From the NCBI GenBank assembly GCA_027366635.1, contig DAHXNE010000043.1, forward strand, positions 1 to 64,000: DNA of 64,000 bases. Direction: 5' to 3'. Numbering within the stretch: position 1 is the first letter of the stretch; each line of letters opens with the position of its first letter. The notes below the pieces were generated by a model. The model was not told where the DNA came from, made no database searches, and worked only from the letters and a program-made list of their open reading frames with translations. The translations under genes and the position numbers were made by a program. Shown one piece after another: positions 20,070 through 29,209 of the stretch. Source of the stretch: Gammaproteobacteria bacterium. GTDB lineage: Bacteria; Pseudomonadota; Gammaproteobacteria; Steroidobacterales; Steroidobacteraceae.

Positions 20070-21136
20070 AGCGAGCCTTTGGTGCTCGGCAGCTCATCGC
20101 TCTCGCGGCGCATCGCCTGACGCAGCGCCCGGCCCACGCTCTTGAAGCAGGCTTCGACCATGTGGTGGCTGTTCTCGCCTGTCACGCTGACGTGGACCGC
20201 CGCGCGCAGCGTCTCGGCGAGTGAGCGGAAGAAGTGCGGTACCAGCTCGGTGGGCAGCCCGCCGACACTCTCGCGCGCGAAGTCCCCGTCGAAGCGGGCG
20301 AAGGCACGCCCGGAGAGGTCGATGGCCACTTGGGCGAGAGACTCGTCCATCGGCAGCAGGAAGCCGTAGCGGGCGATGCCGATCTTCTCCCCGAGGGCGG
20401 CGCGCAGCGCTTCTCCGAGCGCAAGCGCGCAGTCCTCGACCGTGTGATGCTCGTCGATGTGCAGATCGCCGCGACACTGCAGGTCGAGCGCGAATCCGCC
20501 GTGCCGTGCCAACTGTTCGAGCATGTGATCGAAGAAGCCGATTCCGCTCGCGATGCGCATGGGCGCGCTGGCATCCAGATCGACGTGGACCTCGATCTGG
20601 GTCTCACGCGTGCGCCGCTCGATGCGCGCGCGGCGCGCTGTGAGCTCATGCACCACTGCCGGCCAGGTCTCCTCGGGCGATCCGCCGAGGCGCACGCGTG
20701 CCGCCCGCACACCAAGGTTGGCGGCGAACTGCATGTCGGTGTCGCGATCGCCGACCATGGCGCTGGCCGCAAGATCGACACTGTGGCCGCGAACGTATTC
20801 CTCGACCAGCGCCGTGCCGGGCTTGCGGCAGGCGCAGCCGTCGGCCGCAAAGTGCGGACAGACGAAGACCGCATCGAACGCGATGTCCTGTGCGGCGAAG
20901 GTGTCGAGCACGAATGTCTGGGCCGCATCGAAGGCGGCCCGCGGGAAGGACTCGGTGCCGAGGCCGTCCTGGTTGGTCACCATGACCAGCCGGTAGCCAC
21001 GCCGCCTCAGCGTCTGGAGGGCCGCGAACACCCCGGGCATGAAGCGCACCTTCTGCAGCGCATCGACCTGATGATCGGGCGGCTCCTCGATGAGCGTACC
21101 GTCGCGGTCGAGGAACACGGTGGCCGGCCCGGTCAT
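20066..21136 (-). CDS. hisB: Bifunctional histidinol-phosphatase / imidazoleglycerol-phosphate dehydratase
   Basis: The 356-residue fusion carries out steps 6 and 8 of the pathway. The N-terminal HAD phosphatase has FLDRDGTLIEEP, VMVTNQDGLGT, the zinc loop CPHFAADGCACRKPG and MVGDRDTDMQFA. The C-terminal dehydratase (from about residue 165) has GIGFFDHMLEQLARHGGFAL, DLHIDEHHTVEDCALALGEA and HVSVTGENSHHMVEACFKS. This bifunctional form is typical of gammaproteobacteria. ATG 21136 overlaps the hisC stop (ATGA); a TTG two codons upstream is the alternative. Confidence 0.97.
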   Translation of the reverse strand: MTGPATVFLDRDGTLIEEPPDHQVDALQKVRFMPGVFAALQTLRRRGYRLVMVTNQDGLGTESFPRAAFDAAQTFVLDTFAAQDIAFDAVFVCPHFAADGCACRKPGTALVEEYVRGHSVDLAASAMVGDRDTDMQFAANLGVRAARVRLGGSPEETWPAVVHELTARRARIERRTRETQIEVHVDLDASAPMRIASGIGFFDHMLEQLARHGGFALDLQCRGDLHIDEHHTVEDCALALGEALRAALGEKIGIARYGFLLPMDESLAQVAIDLSGRAFARFDGDFARESVGGLPTELVPHFFRSLAETLRAAVHVSVTGENSHHMVEACFKSVGRALRQAMRRESDELPSTKGSL

Positions 21137-22188
21137 GACCAAGCCTCCAATAGGCGGCTGTTCTGCTGTGGGGTGCCTATGCTGATGCGCACGGCGCGCG
21201 CGAGTCCGGGATAGGAGCGGGCGTCGCGCACCAGCAGGCCGGCCGCGGCGGCGCGCGCGAGCGCCGCGCCGGCGTCAGCGAACTCGGCGAGCGCGAAGTT
21301 CGCCTCGCTCGGCCAAACTCGCTCCACGCTGGGGAGCTTCGCCAGCTCGAGCAGCATTCGGGCACGCTCCTGGCGCAGCATTGTCAGGCGCGCGCCGGTG
21401 GCCTCGAGGGCGGCGGGCTCCAGGGCCGCGAGCGCCGCATCGAGCGTCAGGCGTGGCACGGCATAGGGAGGGATGATCTTGCGCAACAGGGCGATGACCT
21501 GCGGGTCGGCGAGCAGCGCGCCGCAGCGCGCGCCGGCGAGCCCGTGCGCCTTGGAGAGCGTGCGCAGCAGCGCGAGGTTCGGCTGCTCGCGCAGGACTGC
21601 CGCCAGGCTGGCCCGGCCGCAGAACTCGATGTAGGCCTCGTCGACCACCAGCAGCGAGCGCCCGGCGAGCGCGCGCGCGATGCGCAGCATCGCGGCCTCA
21701 TCGAGCAGGTTGCCGGTGGGGTTGTTCGGCGAGCACAGGAACACGACTTTGGTTGCGGGGCCGCAGCGCTCGAGCACCGCGGCCTCATCGAGGGCAAAGC
21801 CGTGCGCGGACCGCAGCGGCGCCTCGATCACCTGTGCGCCCTGGATGCGCGCCGAAACCGCGTACATGCCGAAAGTCGGCGGACACACCAGCACATCATC
21901 GTGCCCGGCGCGGCAGAAGGCGCGGCAGATCAGATCGATGGCCTCGTCGCTCCCTCGCCCGACCAACACCGATTCGCGCGCCACGCCGTAGAGCGCGGCC
22001 AGCCGATCGACGAGCGCGCGGGGCTGCGGCTCCGGATAGCGGTTCAAGCCGCCGGCCGGATCGCCGCCGAACGGGCTCCAGGGCAGTTCGTTGGCATGCA
22101 GACGCTCGAGCTGCGGGCGCCAGGCGGCATGCTCGTACACTTTGAGCGCCACGATGTCCGGGCGCGCCAGCTCGTTGACCCAGCTCAT
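21133..22188 (-). CDS. hisC: Histidinol-phosphate aminotransferase
   Basis: The 351-residue PLP enzyme (fold type I) converts imidazole acetol-phosphate to histidinol-phosphate, step 7. It contains LNRYPEPQPRALVDRLAALY, LVGRGSDEAIDLICRAFC, VFLCSPNNPTGNLLDEAAML, VVDEAYIEF (PLP-ring Asp) and RTLSKAHGLAGARCG with the Schiff-base lysine. The C-terminal RISIGTPQQNSRLLEA holds the substrate arginine. It overlaps hisD and hisB by 4 bases each. Confidence 0.97.
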   Translation of the reverse strand: MSWVNELARPDIVALKVYEHAAWRPQLERLHANELPWSPFGGDPAGGLNRYPEPQPRALVDRLAALYGVARESVLVGRGSDEAIDLICRAFCRAGHDDVLVCPPTFGMYAVSARIQGAQVIEAPLRSAHGFALDEAAVLERCGPATKVVFLCSPNNPTGNLLDEAAMLRIARALAGRSLLVVDEAYIEFCGRASLAAVLREQPNLALLRTLSKAHGLAGARCGALLADPQVIALLRKIIPPYAVPRLTLDAALAALEPAALEATGARLTMLRQERARMLLELAKLPSVERVWPSEANFALAEFADAGAALARAAAAGLLVRDARSYPGLARAVRISIGTPQQNSRLLEAWS

Positions 22189-23498
22189 GGCTGCGGCTCG
22201 AGCGCGAGCCGGTCGAGGCGGCGGGTCACCGCGGCCGCATGCGCATCCAACCCTTCCAGGCGCGCGAGCGTCACGGCCGTCGGTCCGAGCTCGCGCAGTC
22301 CTGCCGGGGTCAGCTCCTGCACGGTGATGCGTTTGAGGTAATCGAGCACCGACAGGCCGCTGTAGGTGCGGGCGTAACCGTAGGTCGGCAGTACGTGATT
22401 GGTGCCCGAGCAGTAGTCGCCCATCGGCTCAGGCGACCAGGCGCCGAGAAACACCGAGCCGGCGCTGGTCACACCGGCAAGCAGTGCGCGCGGCGCACGC
22501 ACCTGCAGAATCAGGTGCTCGGCGGCATAGGCGTTGGCGACCTCGAGCGCGGTGGCAAGATCGGCGACGACGATGCAGCGGCTGGCGGCAAGCGATCGGT
22601 CGAGAATTGCGCGGCGGGCGAGGGTGTTGGCCTGCCGGTCGACGGCGCTGCTCACCGCCTCGGCGAGCGGCGCGCTCGGAGTGACCAGTATCGATTGGGC
22701 GTTGACGTCGTGCTCGGCCTGGGCGAGCAGGTCCGCTGCGACGAATTCCGCGGATGCCGACTCGTCGGCGATCACCATGACCTCCGAGGGACCGGCCGGC
22801 ATGTCGCAGGCCGCGCCGAGCGGGTCGGCTGCCACGGCCTGCTTGGCGGCCGTGACCCAGGCGTTGCCGGGACCGAAAATCTTCTCCACCTTCGGCAGCG
22901 TCTCGGTGCCGTAGGCCAGGGCGGCGATCGCCTGTGCGCCGCCGATCTTGAAGACCTGGTCGATGCCGCACAACTGCGCGGTGAGCAGCACGGCCGGATG
23001 AGCCTTGCCCGTGCGATCCGGGGGCGTGCACAGTACCCGGCGCGGGCAGCCGGCAAGGCGTGCCGGGACCGCCAGCATGACCACGGCCGAGGGCAGCGGC
23101 GCGGAACCGGCCGGGACATACAGTCCAACGGCGCCAATGGGCCGGAAAATACGCTCGCAGCGTACCCCGGGGCTGGTCTCGATGCTGACGCTTTCGAGGC
23201 TCTGGGTCCGATGGAAGCGCTCGACGTTTTCGATGGCACGTTCGAGCGCGGCGCGCTCCGGCGCTCCGACCGCGCGCTGGGCCGCGGCAAACTCCGCATC
23301 ATCGACCTGCAAGTCGCGCAGCTCGACCCCGTCGAAGCGGCGGGTGTACTCGCGCAGCGCGCCATCGCCGCGGGCGCGCACGGCAGAGATGATGGCCCGA
23401 ACGACGTCATCCACCTCCGCGCGGGATTGCTGAACGGGACGCTCGAGTGCCGCGGTGCGTTCGCGCGCATCGAGCCGGCTCCAATCGAGAATACGCAT
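22185..23498 (-). CDS. hisD: Histidinol dehydrogenase
   Basis: The 437-residue zinc enzyme oxidises histidinol to histidine in two NAD-linked steps. Family motifs include YTRRFDGVELRDLQVDDAEF, VGLYVPAGSAPLPSAVVMLA, IGGAQAIAALAYGTETLPKV, IFGPGNAWVTAAKQAV, DMPAGPSEVMVIADE, LLAQAEHDVNAQSILVT, ILQVRAPRALL, GSVFLGAWSPEPMGDYCSGT and NHVLPTYGYARTYSGLS. It starts 3 bases after hisG. Confidence 0.97.
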   Translation of the reverse strand: MRILDWSRLDARERTAALERPVQQSRAEVDDVVRAIISAVRARGDGALREYTRRFDGVELRDLQVDDAEFAAAQRAVGAPERAALERAIENVERFHRTQSLESVSIETSPGVRCERIFRPIGAVGLYVPAGSAPLPSAVVMLAVPARLAGCPRRVLCTPPDRTGKAHPAVLLTAQLCGIDQVFKIGGAQAIAALAYGTETLPKVEKIFGPGNAWVTAAKQAVAADPLGAACDMPAGPSEVMVIADESASAEFVAADLLAQAEHDVNAQSILVTPSAPLAEAVSSAVDRQANTLARRAILDRSLAASRCIVVADLATALEVANAYAAEHLILQVRAPRALLAGVTSAGSVFLGAWSPEPMGDYCSGTNHVLPTYGYARTYSGLSVLDYLKRITVQELTPAGLRELGPTAVTLARLEGLDAHAAAVTRRLDRLALEPQP

Positions 23499-23501
23499 GC
23501 G

Positions 23502-24398
23502 TCAGCTCAGCATCTTTTCCACCGGCAATACCAGCAGCGCGCTGGCGCCGGCTTTTTTAAGCCGCTCGAGCGTCTCCCAGAACACGTTCTCGCGGCAGAC
23601 GGCATGCACGGCCACCTTGTCCGGGGAGCCTTCCAGCGGAATGATGGTCGGGGACTCGCTGCCCGGCAGGAGCCTGCGGATCTCCGCGAGCGCGGAGCGC
23701 GGCGCATGCAGCATGATGTACTTGCTCTCACGCACCTGCTGTACGCCGTCCAGGCGCATCACCAGACGTTCCACCCATTCGCCCTTCAGCGGTGCCAACG
23801 CAAGCGGTGTGCGGATCAGCACCGCGTGGCTCTCGAGCACGAGCTGCACCTCGCGCAGGTGATTGGCCTGAAGCGTCGAGCCGGTCGAGACCAGATCGCA
23901 GATCAGATCGGCGCGGCCCAGACGCGGGGCGATCTCGACCGCCCCGGAGAGCGTGACGATCTCGGCGCTGACATTGTGCTCGCGCAGGTACTGCTCGAGC
24001 AGGTAGGGGTAAGTGGTCGCAATGCGCTTGCCCTGCAGGCTGGCAACGCCCTCGTAGCGCTGCTCCTGCGGTACCGCGAGCGCGAGGCGGCAGCGCCCGA
24101 AATCGAGCGTGCGCAGGGCTTGGAAGCGTACCGGATGGCCGCGGGCGGCGAGTTCGAGGCGTTTCTCCTCGAGCACATTCAGTCCCACCAGGCCCAGATC
24201 GCACACGTCCTCCTGAACCAGGTCCGGGATGTCGTCATCGCGCACGAATAGCACATCGAGCGGCATGTTCTCCCCATAGGCCATGAGCTGGTCCTTGCCG
24301 CGGGAGATCTTCAGGCCGCAGCGCGCCAGCACGTCCAGGGAGGGATCTGTCAGCCGGCCGGACTTCTGGATGGCCAACTTCAGGCGCGGCTCATCCAT
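23502..24398 (-). CDS. hisG: ATP phosphoribosyltransferase (long form)
   Basis: The 298-residue enzyme joins ATP and PRPP in the committed step of histidine synthesis. It starts MDEPRLKLAIQKSGRLTDPS at ATG 24398. It has GLVGLNVLEE, IATTYPYLLEQYL and the PRPP loop ADLICDLVSTGSTLQANHL. The C-terminal third (EGSPDKVAVHAVCRENVFWE) is the regulatory ACT-like domain of the long hexameric form, so feedback inhibition by histidine is expected and no HisZ is needed. It overlaps the upstream TrpR-like regulator gene by 8 bases. Confidence 0.97.
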   Translation of the reverse strand: MDEPRLKLAIQKSGRLTDPSLDVLARCGLKISRGKDQLMAYGENMPLDVLFVRDDDIPDLVQEDVCDLGLVGLNVLEEKRLELAARGHPVRFQALRTLDFGRCRLALAVPQEQRYEGVASLQGKRIATTYPYLLEQYLREHNVSAEIVTLSGAVEIAPRLGRADLICDLVSTGSTLQANHLREVQLVLESHAVLIRTPLALAPLKGEWVERLVMRLDGVQQVRESKYIMLHAPRSALAEIRRLLPGSESPTIIPLEGSPDKVAVHAVCRENVFWETLERLKKAGASALLVLPVEKMLS

Positions 24399-24777
24399 GG
24401 CGCGAATCCTCGCGCCGCCGCACCTCGGCCCCGGTGCTCGCGGAGGCGGCCGCCCGGGCAGCGTGCAGGTGCCACTTGCCGAGACGCTGGGCGACCAAAC
24501 CGTAGCCGCCGTTTCCGGCGGCCAGAAAGCGCGCCACGCGTCCGATGGTCGTGACACTGACGCCGGTCAGGGAGTGGATCTCGCGGTAGGGCATGCCGCG
24601 GCTGAGGTAATCGACGACCGACCAGCGGTCGGCCATTGCCTGCAGCTCCGCCGGCGTGCACAGGTCGCGGAAGAAGGCGCGGACCTCCTCGGCATCGCGT
24701 AGCGCCGCGATAGCCGTGTACAGCTTGCGCTCGGCAAGCGCTTCCTGGCGCGGGGTGAGGCTTCGGTGCGTCTTCAT
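24391..24777 (-). CDS. YerC/YecD family TrpR-related regulator heading the his operon
   Basis: The 128-residue protein has the TrpR-like helical fold: EVRAFFRDLCTPAELQAMAD, RWSVVDYLSRGMPYREIHSL and the reading head TGVSVTTIGRVARFLAAGNG-GYG. The final 30 residues are a variable tail overlapping hisG. From memory, this family sits ahead of hisG in Xanthomonadales and some Firmicutes and is predicted to repress histidine synthesis. A TrpR-box-like dyad 12 bases before its start supports autoregulation of the whole operon. It overlaps hisG by 8 bases, consistent with co-transcription. Confidence 0.9.
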   Translation of the reverse strand: MKTHRSLTPRQEALAERKLYTAIAALRDAEEVRAFFRDLCTPAELQAMADRWSVVDYLSRGMPYREIHSLTGVSVTTIGRVARFLAAGNGGYGLVAQRLGKWHLHAARAAASASTGAEVRRREDSRHG

Positions 24778-24788
24778 GTCAATCCACT

Positions 24789-24806
24789 GTAATAGTGTGC
24801 TAGTAC
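24789..24806 (-). promoter_or_regulatory. TrpR-like operator ahead of the his operon
   Basis: Read on the minus strand this is GTACTAG-CACA-CTATTAC, an 18-base dyad with one mismatch between the arms. The arm GTACTAG is the half-site of E. coli TrpR operators such as aroH. It lies 11 bases before the start codon of the TrpR-like gene and about 4 bases after a good -10 candidate (TATGAT, 24810-24815), so it covers the expected transcription start. No convincing -35 is visible. Binding by the TrpR-like protein is inferred. Confidence 0.65.
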
Positions 24807-24920
24807 GGTATCATAAATAACCGGCCGGTTCCAGCCGGCCGCGCGCCGGCGGCAACGGCCGGCGCCGCCGGCGGATCAGGGCTCGCTTGACGTATGGGCG
24901 CACGGCGTCTTAGACTGTTG

Positions 24921-25056
24921 GGCACTCATCGAGACCGGCTGAGGGAATAGGCCCTTAGACGCCGGGGCAACCGCCGGGCCCAACCAGCCTGGACAAGGTG
25001 CCAACTCCTGCGATGCGGCCGAGCCTGCGGGCCCGAACCGCGCGACAGATGAGCGA
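24921..25056 (+). ncRNA. SAM-I (S-box) riboswitch ahead of metX-metB
   Basis: The conserved core is recognisable. P1 is CTCATC (24925-24930) with GATGAG (25048-25053). Between them are GAGACCGGCTGAGGGAATAG, GGCCCTTAGACGCCGGGGCA-ACC, and AAGGTGCCAACTCCTGCGAT. S-adenosylmethionine binding should turn off the methionine genes that start at 25176. Downstream, a GC-rich hairpin (25101-25120) has no U-run, so control may be translational or Rho-dependent rather than by a simple terminator. Confidence 0.9.
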
Positions 25057-25100
25057 ACTGCGAAGCGTCGCGCCCGAGGCGCGGCGATGGTCGCAGCCCA

Positions 25101-25120
25101 CCCGTCAGGACCCTGACGGG
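25101..25120 (+). promoter_or_regulatory. Hairpin between the SAM riboswitch and metX
   Basis: CCCGTCAG and CTGACGGG form an 8-base perfect stem with the loop GACC, 55 bases ahead of the metX start. It lacks a trailing T-run. It could be part of the riboswitch expression platform, but I could not identify its alternative pairing partner. Confidence 0.45.
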
Positions 25121-25175
25121 GCGCTCCGCTGGAGTTCTCGGTGACGGCTGAACACTGAGGAATGCGGAGTCATTC

Positions 25176-26213
25176 ATGAGCGCCATTGCCGAAGTTCGCC
25201 CGATCGAGCGGGACCGCTCCGTACGCAGTACGGCGGCGCTGACCGTGCGTGAGGGCGTCGTCGATATCCCCGGTGGCCTGTCGTTGCATCACGGCGGGCT
25301 CCTGGCTCGGGTGCGCATCGCCTGGCGTCTGCTCGGCGCGGCCGACGGTCCGGTGATTTGCGCGCTCGGGGGCATCTCCGCCACGCGGCGGGTGTGCCTG
25401 ACCGAGCAGCCGCGTCAAAGCTGGTGGTCGGAGATGGCCGGCCCGGGACGGGCGCTCGATACCGAGCGTTGCCGGATCCTGAGCTTCGATTACTTGGGCG
25501 GCAGCGGTGAGACCACCGGTCCGGCGCCCGGGGAGAGCTTTCCCAGCGTCTCCACCTACGATCAGGCCGAAGTGCTCGCCCGTTTGCTCGATCATCTCGC
25601 AGTGGGCTCGCTGCGGGGGATTGCGGGCGGCTCGTACGGCGGCATGGTGGCGCTGGCCTTCGGCGAGCGCTACCCGGAGCGGGTCGAGCGGCTGCTGGTG
25701 TTGTGCGCGGCCGATCGGCCCCATCCGCTCGGTACCGCCTGGCGGGCGGTGCAGCGTGACATCGTGCGCCTCGCCATCGAGACGGGGCGGACTCGGCAAG
25801 GGCTGGCGCTGGCGCGGGCGCTGGCGATGTCGACGTATCGCAGCGGCGAGGAATTCGCGGCCCGGTTCGCCGGTCCGCCGCAGTTCGAGGCGGGCCGGGC
25901 GCGCTTTCCGGTCGAGCGTTACCTTGCGGCGCGCGGCGCCGATTATGCCGCCCAGCACCGCCCGGAGGCATTCCTGTGCCTGTCCGAGTCGATCGATCTA
26001 CACTGTGTCGAGGCGGGCCGCATCTGCGTGCCCACCGTCGCGGTGGCGGTGCGCGAGGACCTGCTCGCGCCGCCGGCCGAAGTGCGGGCAATGGTCGCGC
26101 GGCTGCGCTCGGCGCGGCTGCACGAGATCTCGTCCATCTACGGACACGACGCGTTTCTCAAGGAGTCGCAACAGCTGCGCGGCATATTCGCGTCCGTGCT
26201 CCAGAGTTGCTGA
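25176..26213 (+). CDS. metX: Homoserine O-acyltransferase, MetX type (probably O-succinyltransferase)
   Basis: The 345-residue alpha/beta hydrolase acylates homoserine in methionine synthesis. The nucleophile elbow GGSYGGM has Ser153; the acid is probably Asp295 (REDLLAPP) and the base His324 (YGHDAFL). Typical flanks are ALGGISATRRV and SFDYLGGSGETTGP. Gammaproteobacterial MetX proteins of this short type often use succinyl-CoA, and metB is next, so O-succinylhomoserine is the likely product, by inference. ATG 25176 follows GGAG. The gene is under the SAM riboswitch. Confidence 0.9.
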   Translation: MSAIAEVRPIERDRSVRSTAALTVREGVVDIPGGLSLHHGGLLARVRIAWRLLGAADGPVICALGGISATRRVCLTEQPRQSWWSEMAGPGRALDTERCRILSFDYLGGSGETTGPAPGESFPSVSTYDQAEVLARLLDHLAVGSLRGIAGGSYGGMVALAFGERYPERVERLLVLCAADRPHPLGTAWRAVQRDIVRLAIETGRTRQGLALARALAMSTYRSGEEFAARFAGPPQFEAGRARFPVERYLAARGADYAAQHRPEAFLCLSESIDLHCVEAGRICVPTVAVAVREDLLAPPAEVRAMVARLRSARLHEISSIYGHDAFLKESQQLRGIFASVLQSC

Positions 26214-26317
26214 GCCGAGCCGCTCGCCCCCACGAACGTTGCCGCGATCGCCGCACTGCCTCCCGGGACAATGCTGCGCAGATCGCGCTCCGATCCCTAA
26301 TCGCAACGAAAGGTGTT

Positions 26318-27490
26318 ATGAGTCAGTCCGTTAACCGCTCCTCCCCGATCACCCAGGCCGTGCGCGCGGGCCTGGAGTCCGACCCCACCACCGGTGCGGT
26401 GGTGCCGCCTATCCACCTCACTTCGACCTTCGCTTTCCACGGCTTCGGTGCCAAGGGCCGCTACGACTACACACGTTCCGGCAATCCGACCCGCGATTTG
26501 CTCGGCGCGGCGCTCGCGCAGCTCGAGGGCGGTGCGGGGGCCGTGGTCACCGCTACGGGCATGGCGGCGATCACGCTGTGCGGTTACCTGGTTCCGGCCG
26601 GCGGCCGCATCGTCGCGCCGCACGATTGCTACGGCGGCACCTATCGGCTGTTTGACGCCTGGCGGCGCCGCGGCGAGCGGCAGGTGGACTTTATCGATTA
26701 CGCGGACGGCGAGGCGGTGCGCCGCGCGCTCGGCAGCCCGGCGGCGCTGCTGTGGATCGAGACGCCGAGCAATCCGCTGCTGCGGATCACCGACATCGAG
26801 TGTTGCGCCGCGCTGGGTCACGCTTGCGGGGCCAAGGTCGTGGTCGACAACACGTTTCTTTCTCCCGCGTGGCAGCAGCCGCTCGCGTTCGGAGCGGACG
26901 TGGTCGTGCACTCGACGACGAAGTACTTGAATGGACACAGCGACGTGGTCGGCGGGGCAGCCATCGCGCGCGAGCGGGATGTATATGAGGAGTTGGCTTG
27001 GTGGGCGAACTGCCTCGGAATCACCGGTGCGCCGTTCGACAGCTTTCTCACGCTCAGAGGGCTGCGCACGCTGTATGCCCGGCTCGAGCATCACGGCCGT
27101 AACGCCCAGGCGCTTGCCGAGTGGCTCGCCGGCGCCGACGGTGTCACCAAGGTTTACTACCCGGGTCTGGCGCAGCACCCCGGCCATGACGTGGCGTGCC
27201 GCCAGCAGCGCGGCTTCGGGGCCATCGTGTCGCTGGAGCTTGCCGGAGGTCTGGAAGCGGTGCGCGCCTTCACCGACGGGCTGGCGTATTTCTCCCTCGC
27301 TGAATCTCTCGGCGGCGTCGAAAGCCTGCTTGCCCATCCGGCCACCATGACGCATGCCGCGATGGACAGCGACGCGCGCGCGCGCGCGGGTCTGACGGAC
27401 GGACTGATCCGCCTGTCGGTGGGCATTGAGGCGCTCGAGGATCTGCGCGCGGATCTGGCCGAAGGCTTGGCCCGGGCGGCGCGGGTATAA
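26318..27490 (+). CDS. metB: Cystathionine gamma-synthase
   Basis: The 390-residue PLP enzyme of the Cys/Met metabolism family condenses O-succinylhomoserine with cysteine. Visible are TGAVVPPIHLTSTFAFHGFG, YDYTRSGNPTRDLL, TATGMAAITLC, APHDCYGGTYRLFD, WIETPSNPLLRITDI, VVDNTFLSPAWQQPL and the PLP lysine Lys202 in HSTTKYLNGHSDVVGG. The end has LAESLGGVESLLAHPATMTH and IRLSVGIEALEDL. A 104-base gap separates it from metX, but both lie downstream of the SAM riboswitch in one apparent operon. O-acetylhomoserine lyase is a less likely alternative. Confidence 0.92.
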   Translation: MSQSVNRSSPITQAVRAGLESDPTTGAVVPPIHLTSTFAFHGFGAKGRYDYTRSGNPTRDLLGAALAQLEGGAGAVVTATGMAAITLCGYLVPAGGRIVAPHDCYGGTYRLFDAWRRRGERQVDFIDYADGEAVRRALGSPAALLWIETPSNPLLRITDIECCAALGHACGAKVVVDNTFLSPAWQQPLAFGADVVVHSTTKYLNGHSDVVGGAAIARERDVYEELAWWANCLGITGAPFDSFLTLRGLRTLYARLEHHGRNAQALAEWLAGADGVTKVYYPGLAQHPGHDVACRQQRGFGAIVSLELAGGLEAVRAFTDGLAYFSLAESLGGVESLLAHPATMTHAAMDSDARARAGLTDGLIRLSVGIEALEDLRADLAEGLARAARV

Positions 27491-27518
27491 CAGGTGAGTC
27501 AGATCGCAGGCGTACGGC

Positions 27519-27569
27519 GCTGATTCCCGGGCGCTGCCGCATGCGGCGACGGAACACGGTCCCGGGGAA

Positions 27570-27574
<5 letters not shown>
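27519..27574. terminator. Large inverted repeat between convergent metB and leuB
   Basis: GCTGATTCCCGGG (27519-27531) pairs with CCCGGGGAATCAGC (27561-27574) with one bulged G. The palindrome GCCGCATGCGGC (27536-27547) lies inside. It spans the gap between the convergent metB and leuB ends and includes the leuB stop codon. No T-run follows on either strand, so it may act as a Rho-assisted or RNA-end-stabilising element. The terminator role is inferred from position. Confidence 0.5.
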
Positions 27575-28627
<1,053 letters not shown>

Positions 28628-28631
<4 letters not shown>

Positions 28632-29209
28632 GCGGCCGCCATTCGGGCTTCGTAGGCGGCGATCTCGCTCTGGCGTGTGAGCAGGAACCCCAGTTCGTCG
28701 ATGCCGTTCAACAGGCAGTAGCGCGCGAATGGCTCGAGGGCAAAGCGCACGGCCGTGCCGGTCGGCAGCGTGAGTGTGGTGGTCTGCACATCGATGCTGA
28801 TCTGCGCACCGGGATGCTCGAGCAGCCAGTCGTGGGCGTCGGGGGCGACGATGACCGGCAGCAGGCCGTTCTTCAGCGCGTTGTTGCGGAAGATGTCCGC
28901 GATCTGCGTACTCACCACCGCGCGCAGGCCGAAGTCGTGCAGCGCCCACGGGGCATGCTCGCGCGAGGATCCGCAGCCGAAGTTGTGGCCGGCAACCAGG
29001 ATGGTGCAGCCGCGAGCCTCGGGTCGGTTCAGCGGGAACTGCGGCCGCGGTGTGCCGTCGGGCGCGTAGCGCCAGTCCTCGAACAGGTGCGCTCCGAGCC
29101 CCTCGCGCGTGGTGGTGGTGAGGAAGCGCGCCGGGATGATCTGATCAGTGTCGATGTCCCGCGCGGGCAGCACGATGGTGCGCGAGGACAGCTGAGTTAA
29201 GGCTTCCAT
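28628..29209 (-). CDS. leuD: 3-isopropylmalate dehydratase small subunit
   Basis: The 193-residue subunit pairs with LeuC to isomerise 2- to 3-isopropylmalate. It contains [57 protein letters not shown] and [23 protein letters not shown] 29209 shares one base with the leuC stop (TGATG), implying coupled translation; a TTG one codon upstream is also in frame. Confidence 0.97.
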
